Assembly (NCBI GenBank): GCA_015501055.1
Contig: JADNYV010000382.1
Location: 1 to 32,834 of the forward strand
DNA length: 32,834 bases
Reading direction: 5' to 3'
Origin: Mucidula mucida
Lineage: Eukaryota > Basidiomycota > Agaricomycetes > Agaricales > Physalacriaceae
Below, piece after piece: positions 1 through 9,371 of the stretch; the first letter of the stretch is position 1; the number at the start of each line of letters is the position of its first letter. A program made the translations under genes and the position numbers. Under the pieces are notes generated by a model. It did no database searches. It had not been told where the DNA came from and saw only the letters and a program-made list of their open reading frames with translations.

Positions 1-734
1 AAGGACTGGTTGGACAAGGTTGATATGGCTGAGTTTGCAATCAATTCTAGCATTTCGGCTAGTGCGAAGTACTCACCGTTTGAGTTGAATGGTGGGTATA
101 TGCCCGCATGATTCGTACCATACCAAACGGTGGGGAGGTTCCGCGCGGTGTGAGGGCGTTTGCGCAGGATGCTCTAGCGAATTTAGCCGCTGCTCATGAC
201 GCTATTATCGCGAGTCGCGTGCTTCAGACGCACCATGCGAATGTGAGACGTAGTGGCGAGCCAAAAATTGAGGAGGGTACCTTGGTGTACTTGTCGACGG
301 CGAATTTGAATCTTCCCCAGGGAAGGACGAAGAAGCTACGTCCTTTGTTTGTTGGCCCGTATAAGGTGGTCGAGGCTTACCCAGATACCAGCACCTACAA
401 GCTTGATTTGCCTGCAAGCTTGACATCGCGTCGGATACATCCCGTCTTCCATGTGAATTTGCTGCGCAGGCATGTCGCTAGCGACGATGCACTATTTCCT
501 GGTCGATTGAGTCCTGGTCCCTATGATTTTGGAGCTCAGGAGGAAGACGAGACATTTATTGACGAAGTTCTTGGCCACAAATGGGTGGATGACAGGACGC
601 TGGAATTGCAGGTGCGGTTTACAGATGGTGATACGCTGTGGCAGTCGCTGGACAGCATACGGGACACAGAGGCGTTGCAGACTTACCTAGATTTGCAGGG
701 AGTCAAGCATCCGCGCTCGTTGAGAAAGCATTGA
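1..734 (+). pseudogene. Ty3/gypsy pol, integrase C-terminal part, frameshifted
   Basis: Integrase inserts retroelement cDNA into the host genome. Bases 1-111 read in frame 1 as the end of the integrase core (MAEFAINSS, KYSPFELNGGYMP), then hit TGA at 109-111. The family pattern continues in frame 3 from 108 (MIRTIP) to the stop at 734, so about one base is missing near 103-107. The second part has the GPY/F-type module (VYLSTANLNLP, KLRPLFVGPYKVVE, YKLDLPASL, IHPVFHVNLLRR). It ends with a weak chromodomain-like segment (FIDEVLGHKWVDDRTLELQVRF, then LWQSLDSI). The identification rests on these conserved motifs. The break could be real decay or a base-calling error. Confidence 0.85.
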
Positions 735-1048
735 ATGACGGGTTGGAGCGTGTGATGCAGCGGCGGTAATGATCGGCTGCCCTGACTCCTCTTTTGCTTC
801 CGCCTCCATGTCGATTTGCTTCCGTTCTCTCTTTTATACTGCTGGCGTTCCCCTGCTGCGATATTTGCCCCGTGCCTTTTCTCGTAGACGTGTTTCTGTG
901 ATTGGTATTCATGGCGGATCCACCGAACCTTTGGGCTGCTGATGATGAACGCGTTTTCGACGCGACGAGCTTTGAAGTGTGTGACAAATTTCCCCACATT
1001 TTCGTTATTTGACGATGGTTAGCCTATCCCGACTGGTCTCTGGAGGCC
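735..1048 (+). other. spacer between pol and the extra ORF of the retroelement
   Basis: This 314-bp stretch inside the element has stops in all forward frames and no recognisable motif. The downstream ORF lies in a different frame (frame 2) from pol (frame 3). Its expression would therefore need a spliced or internally started message rather than read-through. Confidence 0.5.
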
Positions 1049-2812
1049 ATGGATATGGAATTTAATGCACCTAGCCCTGGCGTTGGCTCAGCCGGTTCTG
1101 TGCGCTCGACGCCTGGGACTAGGACACACGGTCACCCATACCAACGTCCGACAAGGCGACAGAAGCCGCGCGGCTCTCAATCGCAGGCCCAGATGGCAGC
1201 GTCGGTCGATGCACGTTTTCCGATATTATCTCCGGGTGTTCCCCTGGAGGAGGGACTTGTACGTCGGGAGGAGTTGCTTTTTCGTGCGGTGGACCATCCC
1301 ACGAACGAAGCCATTATCGAGGCATATGAACAGGCGAGTCCTCAAGCTGTCGCGGACCCTGTTCCCGAAGATGACGATGGAGTCTCCACTGGTCTTTTGG
1401 ACGACTGGATCCCGGCTGGGAACCGCTTTGCGCCGCTCGCAGACGGTGATTGTACACCTGCTCGTGCTCCGCCTGTCATCTCGCCTTTGGTTGCACGAGT
1501 GGACGATGGCCTGGTTTCTCGCGATGCGGGATACGGAGGTGCTCTAAAGCATCCTCGTGTTTTCTTGCAACGCGACGTGAATGCTGTTTACCATGGGCCT
1601 CAGGCTGTAGCGGCGCATGCTCGCTTCATCCATGGTGGTGTATGGGAGATGGACGCTGGCCGCTCTGGATGGCCAAATGGTTTTCCGTTGACGCCGGAAG
1701 AGTTGAGGGACGGCTTGGAGAATATCGCCAAGTTTCCCGGGACTGCGGCTACAAGGCGGAAGTTGGGTCTGCTTGGACATATGTTCGTGGCATCGACACG
1801 TATGGTGCCCCACATTGTTGATGTTACAACGGCCCTTGCTCTTCAGTACGTTGATAGCCATCGGCGCGACGTCCTACGCGCTTTCGACGACCAGGAATTG
1901 TTCGCATCCTTCCGCAATCCTCAGCGCGATTGGAAGAGCTTCCCGGGAGTCAAGCCGAACTCTTTCAGTACAGGTGTTGATCAATTTACGACATATACGA
2001 TTGCTCGGTGGACGTCAGCTTTTGCTGCGCCTGGAACTTCGGGTTTTTGTCCAGGTATGGCGATGGATACCGCGTTGCGACAGTATACGCCGTGCGTCTA
2101 CGCTCAGTGTATCTTCGAACACCTTTCCCCGTACGTGCGTCGGCCTGATGGGACTTTGGTCTTTGCTGCCCCAGACGCTCAGCGCTTTTTTGCAATTTGG
2201 TTCGTTCGCCTTGTTGCATGTCCTCATGCGTTGCTGGAGCTTATTGCGAAGCACAACGCGAGGCACCCTGGGTCGCCCTTGGCTCACAGTACGGACGCGC
2301 CAGTCACTCTTCGACGACTCATTTTGGACCACCGGCAGATAATTCGGGAGGCTACCCTGCTTTACCTCTTTCTGGAGAATGGGTTCACGGTGGAGTTGTT
2401 GTCGACGCTATATCCATGGGCGCTGAGATACATCGACCACATGCTCAGGAATGCGACGGATGACTTGGAGATGTGGATTAGAATTGATAATGACCGCCTT
2501 CGTTGCATCCATCAGTACGGCGAGCCGCAGGTGCATGACTCTTTCAATACTTGGATCGTTTTATCCCCGCATGACGAGGAGCGGATTTTGGGGATTGTCG
2601 AGAGCGAGGCTTATGCGCCACGCAAGGAGGATCGCCTTGACCGGTTCGCATTGCAGAAGCAGGATTGGATCTTATTCGGCGAGCATCCGGTGTTTCGCCA
2701 TTGTCGTCGAGAGACGTATGACGCGGAGATGGCTGAGCTGGCTTCAGCGGGCGCGTCTTCGCATGATGACATCTTAGGTCCATTCGAAGGGCTTTCGGTA
2801 ACCCTACGTTGA
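1049..2812 (+). CDS. extra 587-aa ORF of the Ty3/gypsy element, function unknown
   Basis: This is an uninterrupted 587-codon ORF on the pol strand, between the integrase stop and the 3' polypurine tract, where envelope genes sit in other retroelements. I do not recognise the family. Residues 1-60 are basic and probably disordered (Pro, Arg, Gln and Ser rich). A short GNRFAPL motif lies near residue 127. From about residue 190 to 560 the protein looks globular, with many Trp, Phe, Tyr and His residues. There is no signal peptide, transmembrane helix, CCHC zinc knuckle or protease triad, so an envelope role is unlikely. The start is the only in-frame ATG after an upstream TGA at 1010. The open frame beside a broken pol suggests recent activity or selection. 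Gag-like, nucleic-acid-binding and captured-host-gene origins all remain possible. Confidence 0.6.
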   Translation: MDMEFNAPSPGVGSAGSVRSTPGTRTHGHPYQRPTRRQKPRGSQSQAQMAASVDARFPILSPGVPLEEGLVRREELLFRAVDHPTNEAIIEAYEQASPQAVADPVPEDDDGVSTGLLDDWIPAGNRFAPLADGDCTPARAPPVISPLVARVDDGLVSRDAGYGGALKHPRVFLQRDVNAVYHGPQAVAAHARFIHGGVWEMDAGRSGWPNGFPLTPEELRDGLENIAKFPGTAATRRKLGLLGHMFVASTRMVPHIVDVTTALALQYVDSHRRDVLRAFDDQELFASFRNPQRDWKSFPGVKPNSFSTGVDQFTTYTIARWTSAFAAPGTSGFCPGMAMDTALRQYTPCVYAQCIFEHLSPYVRRPDGTLVFAAPDAQRFFAIWFVRLVACPHALLELIAKHNARHPGSPLAHSTDAPVTLRRLILDHRQIIREATLLYLFLENGFTVELLSTLYPWALRYIDHMLRNATDDLEMWIRIDNDRLRCIHQYGEPQVHDSFNTWIVLSPHDEERILGIVESEAYAPRKEDRLDRFALQKQDWILFGEHPVFRHCRRETYDAEMAELASAGASSHDDILGPFEGLSVTLR

Positions 2813-2831
2813 TTGGTTTACTATACACTGA

Positions 2832-2869
2832 TTTTTCTTTTCTTTTCTTTTCTTTTCTTTTCTTTCTTA
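2832..2869 (+). repeat. TTTTC low-complexity tract
   Basis: About seven tandem TTTTC units lie just after the extra ORF stop and before the polypurine tract. The composition is strictly pyrimidine on this strand. It belongs to the 3' untranslated part of the retroelement. Confidence 0.85.
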
Positions 2870-2887
2870 GATCCCTGGTAGGAATCT

Positions 2888-2895
2888 AGGGGGGG
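2888..2895 (+). other. polypurine tract of the LTR retrotransposon
   Basis: An A followed by seven G residues directly precedes the TGTGTAAG start of the LTR. This is the expected position of the plus-strand primer site for reverse transcription. Confidence 0.7.
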
Positions 2896-3050
2896 TGTGT
2901 AAGGGGGTAGGTCCCTTACATAGCCACTAGGTATATACAGTACACTCAGGAGCTGTAGGCTCCTTAGTCTTTTACCTTTATGTTCATACTTTAACCTTAC
3001 GAATCTACGTGGTTCTGGTTCTCTGGCGTGAACATACAAGGCCTTTTACA
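2896..3050 (+). repeat. 3' LTR of the Ty3/gypsy element
   Basis: The repeat begins TGTGTAAGGG (or TGTAAGGG at 2898) and ends CCTTTTACA at 3050, giving TG...CA termini with an imperfect short inverted repeat. The first 23 bases from 2898 form a palindrome, TGTAAGGG paired with CCCTTACA. The length of about 153-155 bp is short for an LTR. The start is fixed by the adjacent polypurine tract. The end is inferred from the terminal CA, because no second LTR is in the window. Confidence 0.65.
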
Positions 3051-4177
3051 ACAAATGTGAAGGAGTCGCGAGAGGGCAATTTACAAGCACTTCAGAATAA
3101 TGAGTAGGTTGCTTTAGAATACATGTACGGCAAGAGAAAAACACTCACCTTCGCATAAACAATGGCGCGAATAGATGTTCGCTTGAATCGGAAATCAAAC
3201 CTGTACCCCGCAAGCCATCCTTCATGACCATTCTTTCCAGTGTAATCCAATTATCCTTGGCTGCACGTTTCTACAGTACTCATCCGCCGACACCGTGCCT
3301 GGAAGTAGGCTCAATGTCGGCCCGCTGTCAACAGAAATGGCGGCAGCGGGTTGTTGTAGAATCATGCATTCAAGGTCTGGTGCTGTAGTGGACGGGCTGC
3401 GACGGGGAAAGGGTCTGACAAGGCGTGGTATGTGATAGTGTTTCTAAGGGGAAATTGAGACGGTGATTGACAATACAGACATCACTTACCTCCAAGAAAG
3501 AAAATGCATTTTGGTTGTTGGTGCTTTTTACTAAGGCTTGCAAATGTGCGTCGTTCGGAGGAGCGCGCGACTAGTACGCTGTGAGGTTGCGCGGTATACT
3601 GTATCTTCGAGTTGCAAAGGTACCTGCGCGCCTATGAATGGCAACAGCGGTTGAATGATTGTTTGCGAGGGCTATTGAAGACGAGATATGAGCCATACAA
3701 AGCTGATAGTGCAAAAGTAAGGAAGTGACCGTTCAGAGCAAGGCAGGAGCGCTAGCTAGATTGTGCCGCAAAAGTGAGCAAGGCGGAAGGAGGTGAATCG
3801 TGATCGCTCAAGAAGGCAAGGGTTACGCGGCACAGCCACGACCTGACGACCACCACGACCGCTTATCCGAATCTCGAAATAGATCTGCCGAAAGGATATA
3901 GGCGTGCAGTGTACACACTAGCGGGCAATCGCGTCGCCCGCGCAGACGCTTACATGACGCGCATCTGCAAACCTGAGCGTTGTCGGAGAACATCAACTAC
4001 TGTGAAGCGATGCATCTTGACACCGTCCTCAATGGGCGTTCTGATTCAAGCTGAAACGGAGGCTTCTCGCCCAATATCCCTTCTCCTCGACATCAATTCC
4101 AGGATCACGGGGATGATGGTGAATACCCACGCTGGCCAACATGAGGCACCCCGTATCTCTTGATCCTGCCTACCACC
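3051..4177. other. 1.1 kb without a recognisable gene
   Basis: This is the flank between the retroelement and the BTB gene. Short ORFs (for example 3909-4163) have no family features. The final few hundred bases presumably hold the BTB promoter, but I see no clear TATA box or binding site. Confidence 0.5.
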
Positions 4178-5053
4178 ATGGACGTTGTTCCACCTAGTCC
4201 AGCGCCCAACGAGGAGCCGCGCGATGATCCTGATTGTGAGTCCAAATCATCCTTTTTGTAATCCCATCGTAACATTTCTACAGTCAGTGCCAGCGACGCC
4301 GACGTGTGTATAATGTCATCGGATGGCACTCGCTTCAAGATCCACAGCAGTAACCTCCGATCCGCATCGTCCATCTTTCCGGCACCGCCGCCGACCTCCC
4401 AGGCCGACGATCCTGTCCATCTCAATGAGCCAGCGGCAGTTCTACGCATCCTTCTTGCTTTTATTTATCCTGATCCTCCACACCCTGAACTCGAGGACCT
4501 TGAGTTCGACCTCCTCTACAGTGTTGCGATTGCCGCTCATAAGTACCAGTTCATGGTGCTTGTGTACCTATGCGAGCTCTCACTCGAGTAAGACTTTGCC
4601 TTTCTGATTTCCGTGACATCAATATTGAATGTATACTACAGGAAGCGCAAATCTGTACATCCTTTCCATATCCTTCGATACGCCGTACTTCGGGGAAACA
4701 ATCGCATACTGAATCGTGTTGCCCCAGAGACTCTCAGGTTTGGTCTGCCTGTTGCTATCAAGGAGCTTCGAGGTGAAGCCGAACTCTTCAGAAGATGGGT
4801 GCGTGTTCGCTTTCTCTACCTCATGTGCCAACGTCTCTTACAGATTGCTGGTGCTCAGATCATGTACAGAGAGGCTGTCCATGCATCTTCTCTGGCTTAT
4901 GGCGGTTTCCGGAATGCGGGAAACGTAAGCCACCCAGAAATGACTGAACATCTACGTGGTGTTGTGTCACAGCACCGATTTGATACCAATATACTGTTCT
5001 CCGCTATGGAGGACATCGATGGTTGGCTCCAAAAGTGGGAAACCAGGATATAG
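4178..5053 (+). CDS. BTB/POZ domain protein, four exons
   Basis: BTB domains mediate protein-protein contacts, often as cullin-3 adaptors; this gene's partner is unknown. Exons are 4178-4235, 4284-4587, 4642-4798 and 4844-5053, giving 242 aa. Introns are 48, 54 and 45 bp with GTGAGT, GTAAGA and GTGCGT donors and CAG acceptors. The BTB core reads DADVCIMSSDGTRFKIHSSNLRSAS, then the IYPDPP turn and AIAAHKYQFMVL. A C-terminal region follows (ILRYAVLRGNNRILNRVAP). The third intron is 45 bp and has no in-frame stop, so retaining it would add 15 residues. The exon structure and sequence closely match the disrupted BTB gene at 16868-21192, so the two are paralogs. The start has a CCACCATGG context. 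The family call is firm; the C-terminal exon is less so. Confidence 0.85.
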
Positions 5054-5854
5054 AAGACGACTATTCCACCTTGTATCACTTGTTTTAGATGGTTTGTTTT
5101 AGATAATACACAGTGATGCGTTTTTATTCATTCGCTCTTGCTGTCGACATCTACAAGGGTCATCTAGGCGCGCTTGGTATGCGCTTCATTTGCTCAATTG
5201 CGCGCTCCCCAGCCGCAGTCTCCCTCTCTGTTGCCAGCGAGCTAACGTTTGAGTGACCTAGAAGATTTTTGGTGCTCTGGGTCAGGCTGGTTCTCCTTTC
5301 CTGTTGCAGTTATCAACAAGGTCTATGGCGGATCGCAACCTGCTGCTCGGCGAAACCTCAGTGTAGACGCGCGCTTTTTGTGTTCTACTCTGAAGGCAAA
5401 CAGAATGACCAAGAACTTACCAATAAGGGTATGGTCGGCGCCTTATACCTAACAAACAGTCTCCTCTCATTTCTCTAACAGTAAAGTGGATTCATAGGAA
5501 TGATGGTTCTCTCCGGGATATGAAGCGCGTCTGCTGAGGTTCAGTACATAGTATACACGGGCACTATGACAAGCTTCTGTTGGGTCCCACCCAACCAGAT
5601 CAGACAGCACAGCGTAAACACACGCTAGCGGGGGATCTGGCAGTTACTTGAGATAATGCGCAAACGCAGGCAACGTCATGCGAACTCACGACGCGTATAA
5701 TCTTATGGCAGACCCAACATGTCTTCAGACATAATAATAAAGCATTTGACGTGTTTTTGAATACACGTTATCTGATTCTATTAAGAGGTCACTCGAGCGT
5801 TCATCAGGCGTCCAGAGCTTAGTCGCATTAGTATAATATAGAAGCGCGTAGTAA
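5054..5854. other. 0.8 kb without a recognisable gene
   Basis: This stretch lies between the converging 3' ends of the BTB gene (+) and the Pol X gene (-) and must hold both terminators. Short ORFs around 5249-5478 have no family features. An AATAATAAAG run near 5729-5740 is a possible 3'-end element. I see no repeat structure. Confidence 0.45.
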
Positions 5855-7479
5855 TCAGTAAACAATCCTCAACTTTGCCCGACTCTTCCTCCAGTTAGGA
5901 TTCAAGTTCAAGAAGTTGCGTTTCTCGGGTACAACCCACTCAATCCCAATCCTTTCGAAAAGACCCTCCTCCGTCATAACCCCCGTCTCCTCCATAAGCA
6001 CCCACTGACCCGTGACGGGCTCCGGGGGCTGCTTCCGCCGCCTCGGATACGGCGGCGGCTGCGCGCCCTCTTCCCACTTCCACAATCCATACTCGTTGAG
6101 AAGCAGCCCGCTGCGCGCTGCCGCGATAGTGCAGTGCTGCAGAAACTCGAGATCACCGGTGAGTGCGAGCAGGGCCGCGCCGGACGACTTGTACGGGGCG
6201 ACGGTCAAGTCCAGCTGGCGGTACCGCGGGTGCATGACCCAGCCGCGCTCGAGCGGGACGTTGACAATGCCGCGCCAGCGCATCGTCTGCTCCTTGTTCT
6301 CCGTCAACCCGGTGAGAAGGAGATTATGCTGCCGAATGGCGGGGACGATTTTAGTGAGGAGTGGCGAGTTTATGATTTCGGTGTACCTAGACCACTTTTT
6401 CCAGAATGGGAGGGACTTGCGGCCTGCTGGTACGAGTCTTTTACTAGGAGGTTGATCGTCGGACTGGTCTGCAAGAGAGGTGGGGTAGCCTTTGCCTGAA
6501 GCCCAGTTCATGAGAGAGTCCGGCGGCAGGGTAGGGGGCATGGGAATGTCGTTAAAGTTGGGATGGAAGAGGACGAGGTCAATGGCGCTGCTGTCTTCGT
6601 GGCCGAGGCGGTAGTCCCCGACGAGCTGCACTTGCCACTGATCGTGATCGCCCGTCTCGGCGACTACATGTGCAGGCGTGCGGAGCATACGTTGGAAGAA
6701 CTCACGTATGCATTCAGCTTCGCGGCGAGAGACTCTGCTCTGCACTGTTTGATAATACTTGAGATTATTCCTTTGGCGATCAGTGAGAATGCTTTGAAGT
6801 TGTGGGCTTTTCTTGAGATGCTCAAGCGACTCGCAGCCCATTTCAATCAGTTTCAGAGCAGCGACGGTACTATAGACAGATTAGTATGAACCAAAGACGC
6901 GCACGCGACAATACACACCCAAGTCCGGGAACGGTCTTGATTTCGTTTACTAGCTCTTTGTCCCCCGAAAGCGCCAATCCCTTCCGTTTCTGACGTCGAA
7001 TTTTCTTTTCTTCGGCTAGTAGAGCTTCCTCGTCGAATTTGGCTTGTAGGATTTCGGCGACCGACTGCCCAGCCATTCTGCGACGCACGCGTTCCCGGAC
7101 TCCCGCACCGACTCCCTTCATCACACGTAGACGCGTGTCGTCTGGGCCAGCGAGGCGCGTAGTGAGCGCGGCTATGCTATCGTAGGCATTGGTAAAGCTG
7201 TGCGCCTTGTATCCATCAACACACTGGCGCCTGCCTGTATGTAAGTAGTTTTTGAAGGAAGAGATAAGTCGCGTAGAGTATGAGAAAAACAGAAACCAAG
7301 TCAGCAATGAGAATCCGGTAAAAAAAAGGGCGCGTACATTCTTGCAACATCTCCAGGATATCAGCGTTCGGGCTGGTGCGCTGCGAGCTCTCTCCGGCGC
7401 TGTCATGTTGGTATCGTATTGGAGTGAATTTTAGGACGCGGCGTCGTACTGGTGCGGCCAAACGAGAGCATGAAAACAT
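5855..7479 (-). CDS. DNA polymerase X family protein with mitochondrial-type leader and degenerate active site
   Basis: Pol X enzymes fill gaps in base-excision and end-joining repair. Exons run 7479-7338, 7234-6919 and 6869-5855 (introns 103 and 49 bp), giving 490 aa. Residues 1-25 (MFSCSRLAAPVRRRVLKFTP) are Arg-rich with no acidic residue, like a mitochondrial presequence. An 8-kDa-like domain follows (YKAHSFTNAYDSIAAL, then GVG at 88-90), then a helix-hairpin-helix (VPGLGTVAALKLIEMG, about 148-164), palm and thumb (TEEGLFERIGIEWVVPEKRN). Compared with Pol beta, the first catalytic Asp is Ala248 (SSAIDLVL), the second is kept (Asp250), and the third is kept in RQLDLTV (Asp373). The GSFRRG triphosphate loop is GDYRLG. 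The dRP-lyase Lys72 position is Arg96. The frame is intact across about 1.5 kb, so the protein is probably made but looks catalytically impaired. The first Met was chosen because it starts the leader; the frame stays open upstream. Confidence 0.8.
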
Positions 7480-7797
7480 GCGTGATCGCAAAAGGAAAAA
7501 GAGTACTGCACAGCCACATGACGCTTCTGGATTCTCTTGACGCGATTGATCCCCTTCATCTCTTGACGCGACTTTACTGACAAATTCCTTGGTCAAATTT
7601 ACAGCGACATTTCGGAGGGATATGCAAGCATCTAGTCGAATTAGTAGTACTCATAGAGGCTTGTTATAAGTATTAGCGGCCGTGTATAGGCAACAGCCTG
7701 TACTCGTTAAATCGCAATTGACAAGACTTGTAACCACTATGTGAGTATATAAACATCATCGCAAACAGAGGATATCAAATCGACACCAATAATAATT
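7480..7797. other. intergenic, Pol X upstream and FtsJ-like downstream flank
   Basis: This 318-bp spacer lies upstream of the Pol X gene and downstream of the FtsJ-like gene, both on the minus strand. An open frame continues through 7480-7596 upstream of the chosen Pol X start, but its residues are not conserved-looking. I see no other feature. Confidence 0.4.
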
Positions 7798-8969
7798 TTA
7801 TTCTTCGGCCAGCCTTGCACGCTGTGCCAGCCTCGCATCCAGCCTCTCCAAATGCTTCAGCTGCACACTCCACACCGGCCTTCCGAGCTCAACAATCCTC
7901 GCTAAGACCTCCGGGCGTATCATCGTTTCCAGCGACGCCACAAAGTTCATATCCCCATACATCAAAACCCTCGCGTCCTCCTTACTAATCTCCCACCACA
8001 GTCGTCTCAACTCCTCGAGGTACATCTCCAAATACCTTCTCGACTCCTTCGTTCCGCCAACGTTCTTCGCCACGAGATAAAACGACCCCCGCGTCCCGTG
8101 CATCGTCTCCGGCTTCGTCGCAAAAACCTGCCCATCCGATACACGGTCAAACATGTACATGTACTGCGCCGTGTACAGTCTTTCGGGATGCGTCAAGCGA
8201 ATGACAATCGTCCCCCCAAGCTCAACGCGCTCAAATGCCATAACGAGCTGGGACAGGAGTAGGCGTTGGTACACCAGCGGCGAGAAGACACAGGTCGGGA
8301 CGGGATGCGCATCGCAGATGACAAACTCAAACTGTCTGCTGCTGATGCACGAGGGAACGTGCTGCATCGCGAGGGAGTCGCGGAGCAGGGAAGGCTCGTC
8401 GGGCGCCAGGTTCAGCATGGTCATGTCGGCTTCGACGAGCGTCAAGCGGCGCCGATACTTGCCTTCAATGAGGTTTCTATGCCCGCCTTGCCGCGGCGGG
8501 AGTGAGATGCCTGTACCCCGCGCAAGCCAGTTAGTCCAGAAGATGTAGCGGGCAAAGCCTCCTGGAGAACATCTGCGCATGGCGATCATCAACCCGCAAG
8601 ATCGAAGAGATAGATGACGAGTTACCCAAGCTCTAGGAAGTGGAATCCGCGGCCTTTGGGGAAGACATCGAGTTCGTTGTCGACTTCTTGAAGTATGTAG
8701 CTCGTCTTGATGTACCATGTGTAACAGAGGTTGGGATCTGAATCCTGTGCAGTCTCTGCGGTGTGGCGCTGCTGCTGAAAGTGGTCTTCGTAGTCCTGGG
8801 ACTTTTTGCCCTATCGTATAAGGAGCACTGATCAATCGCAATTCTTCTATTGATCAATAACCGTACATACTTTGATCTTGAGCCGACAGAGGGAATCATA
8901 CTCTTCACCAGCGATCGCCCGGATCTGGTCGTAGAAAATCTCCAATGGCGACTTGTCGTGAGAGGACAT
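7798..8969 (-). CDS. FtsJ-like SAM-dependent methyltransferase, copy 1
   Basis: FtsJ/RrmJ enzymes add 2'-O-methyl groups to RNA ribose; the substrate here is unknown. Exons run 8969-8871, 8810-8626 and 8572-7798 (introns 60 and 53 bp), giving 352 aa. SAM motif I is FLELGCSPGGF at 91-101, formed across the second splice junction, which supports the model. A later acidic motif is VICDAH (Asp182). The Lys-Asp-Lys-Glu tetrad of RrmJ appears as Lys (TWYIKTSYIL), Asp182, Arg220 (GGTIVIRL) and no clear Glu (GSFYLVAK), so classic ribose methylation is doubtful. An N-terminal helical region (IFYDQIRAIAGEEYDSL) and a C-terminal helical tail flank the domain. A close tandem paralog lies 400 bp upstream in the same direction with the same intron positions. 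Confidence 0.8.
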
Positions 8970-9371
8970 GGCTGTAGGGTATCAAGATGGAAGCTGACCA
9001 CTGATAGGCATGGGTGTAGGTCGGACATCAGATCTTACTTCCAATCTATAAATGCACGCAGAACAAAAGTTTGTTTGTCAACTACATGCACTGTACGCCT
9101 GCTGAGAAACAGAGAGCACCATTAGAGTACCCCGCCACTCCTCAATGAGTCGTCTTCCTTTAATTGACCGCCCAGTCGAGCTCGGCGTTATTGCATGTCG
9201 TGGTAAGTAATTAAAAGGGTCCAATGATCGCGTCGCTAACTTGGGTTAGGGTTACATGTTGGCTGAGAACAGTTGTTCTTCTTATAACAGTGACTTCGCT
9301 TTCGCCACTCAACTATAAGTCGAAGAACATAGACATTTTCATTGTGGCTATAGAGAAAAGGAACTAATGTT
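8970..9371. other. spacer between the two FtsJ-like paralogs
   Basis: This 402-bp spacer must contain the promoter of copy 1 and the 3' end of copy 2. A CCAATCTATAAATGC stretch near 9040 (minus-strand view GCATTTATAGATTGG) is AT-rich and could be a core promoter element. No gene is visible. Confidence 0.4.

Larger units (their letters stand above)
1..3050 (+). mobile_element. 3' part of a Ty3/gypsy LTR retrotransposon
   Basis: The window opens inside the element. In order it shows the integrase C-terminus, an extra ORF, a TTTTC-rich tract, a G-rich polypurine tract and a short LTR with TG...CA ends. This order is that of a Ty3/gypsy element with integrase after reverse transcriptase. The 5' LTR, gag, protease and RT lie outside the window, so the target-site duplication cannot be tested. 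A frameshift in pol suggests this copy is not autonomous. Confidence 0.85.

Noticed and set aside
3909..4163. 84-aa ORF just upstream of BTB copy 1
   Set aside because: No conserved features, no splice-compatible continuation into the BTB gene.
5249..5478. 67-69-aa ORFs between the BTB and Pol X genes
   Set aside because: Two frames open together, no start context or family pattern; treated as non-coding.
9240..9262. Telomere-like TTAGGG near TTGGGTTAGGGTTAC
   Set aside because: A single TTAGGGTTA is not an array; no tandem repetition around it, so it is not an interstitial telomere.
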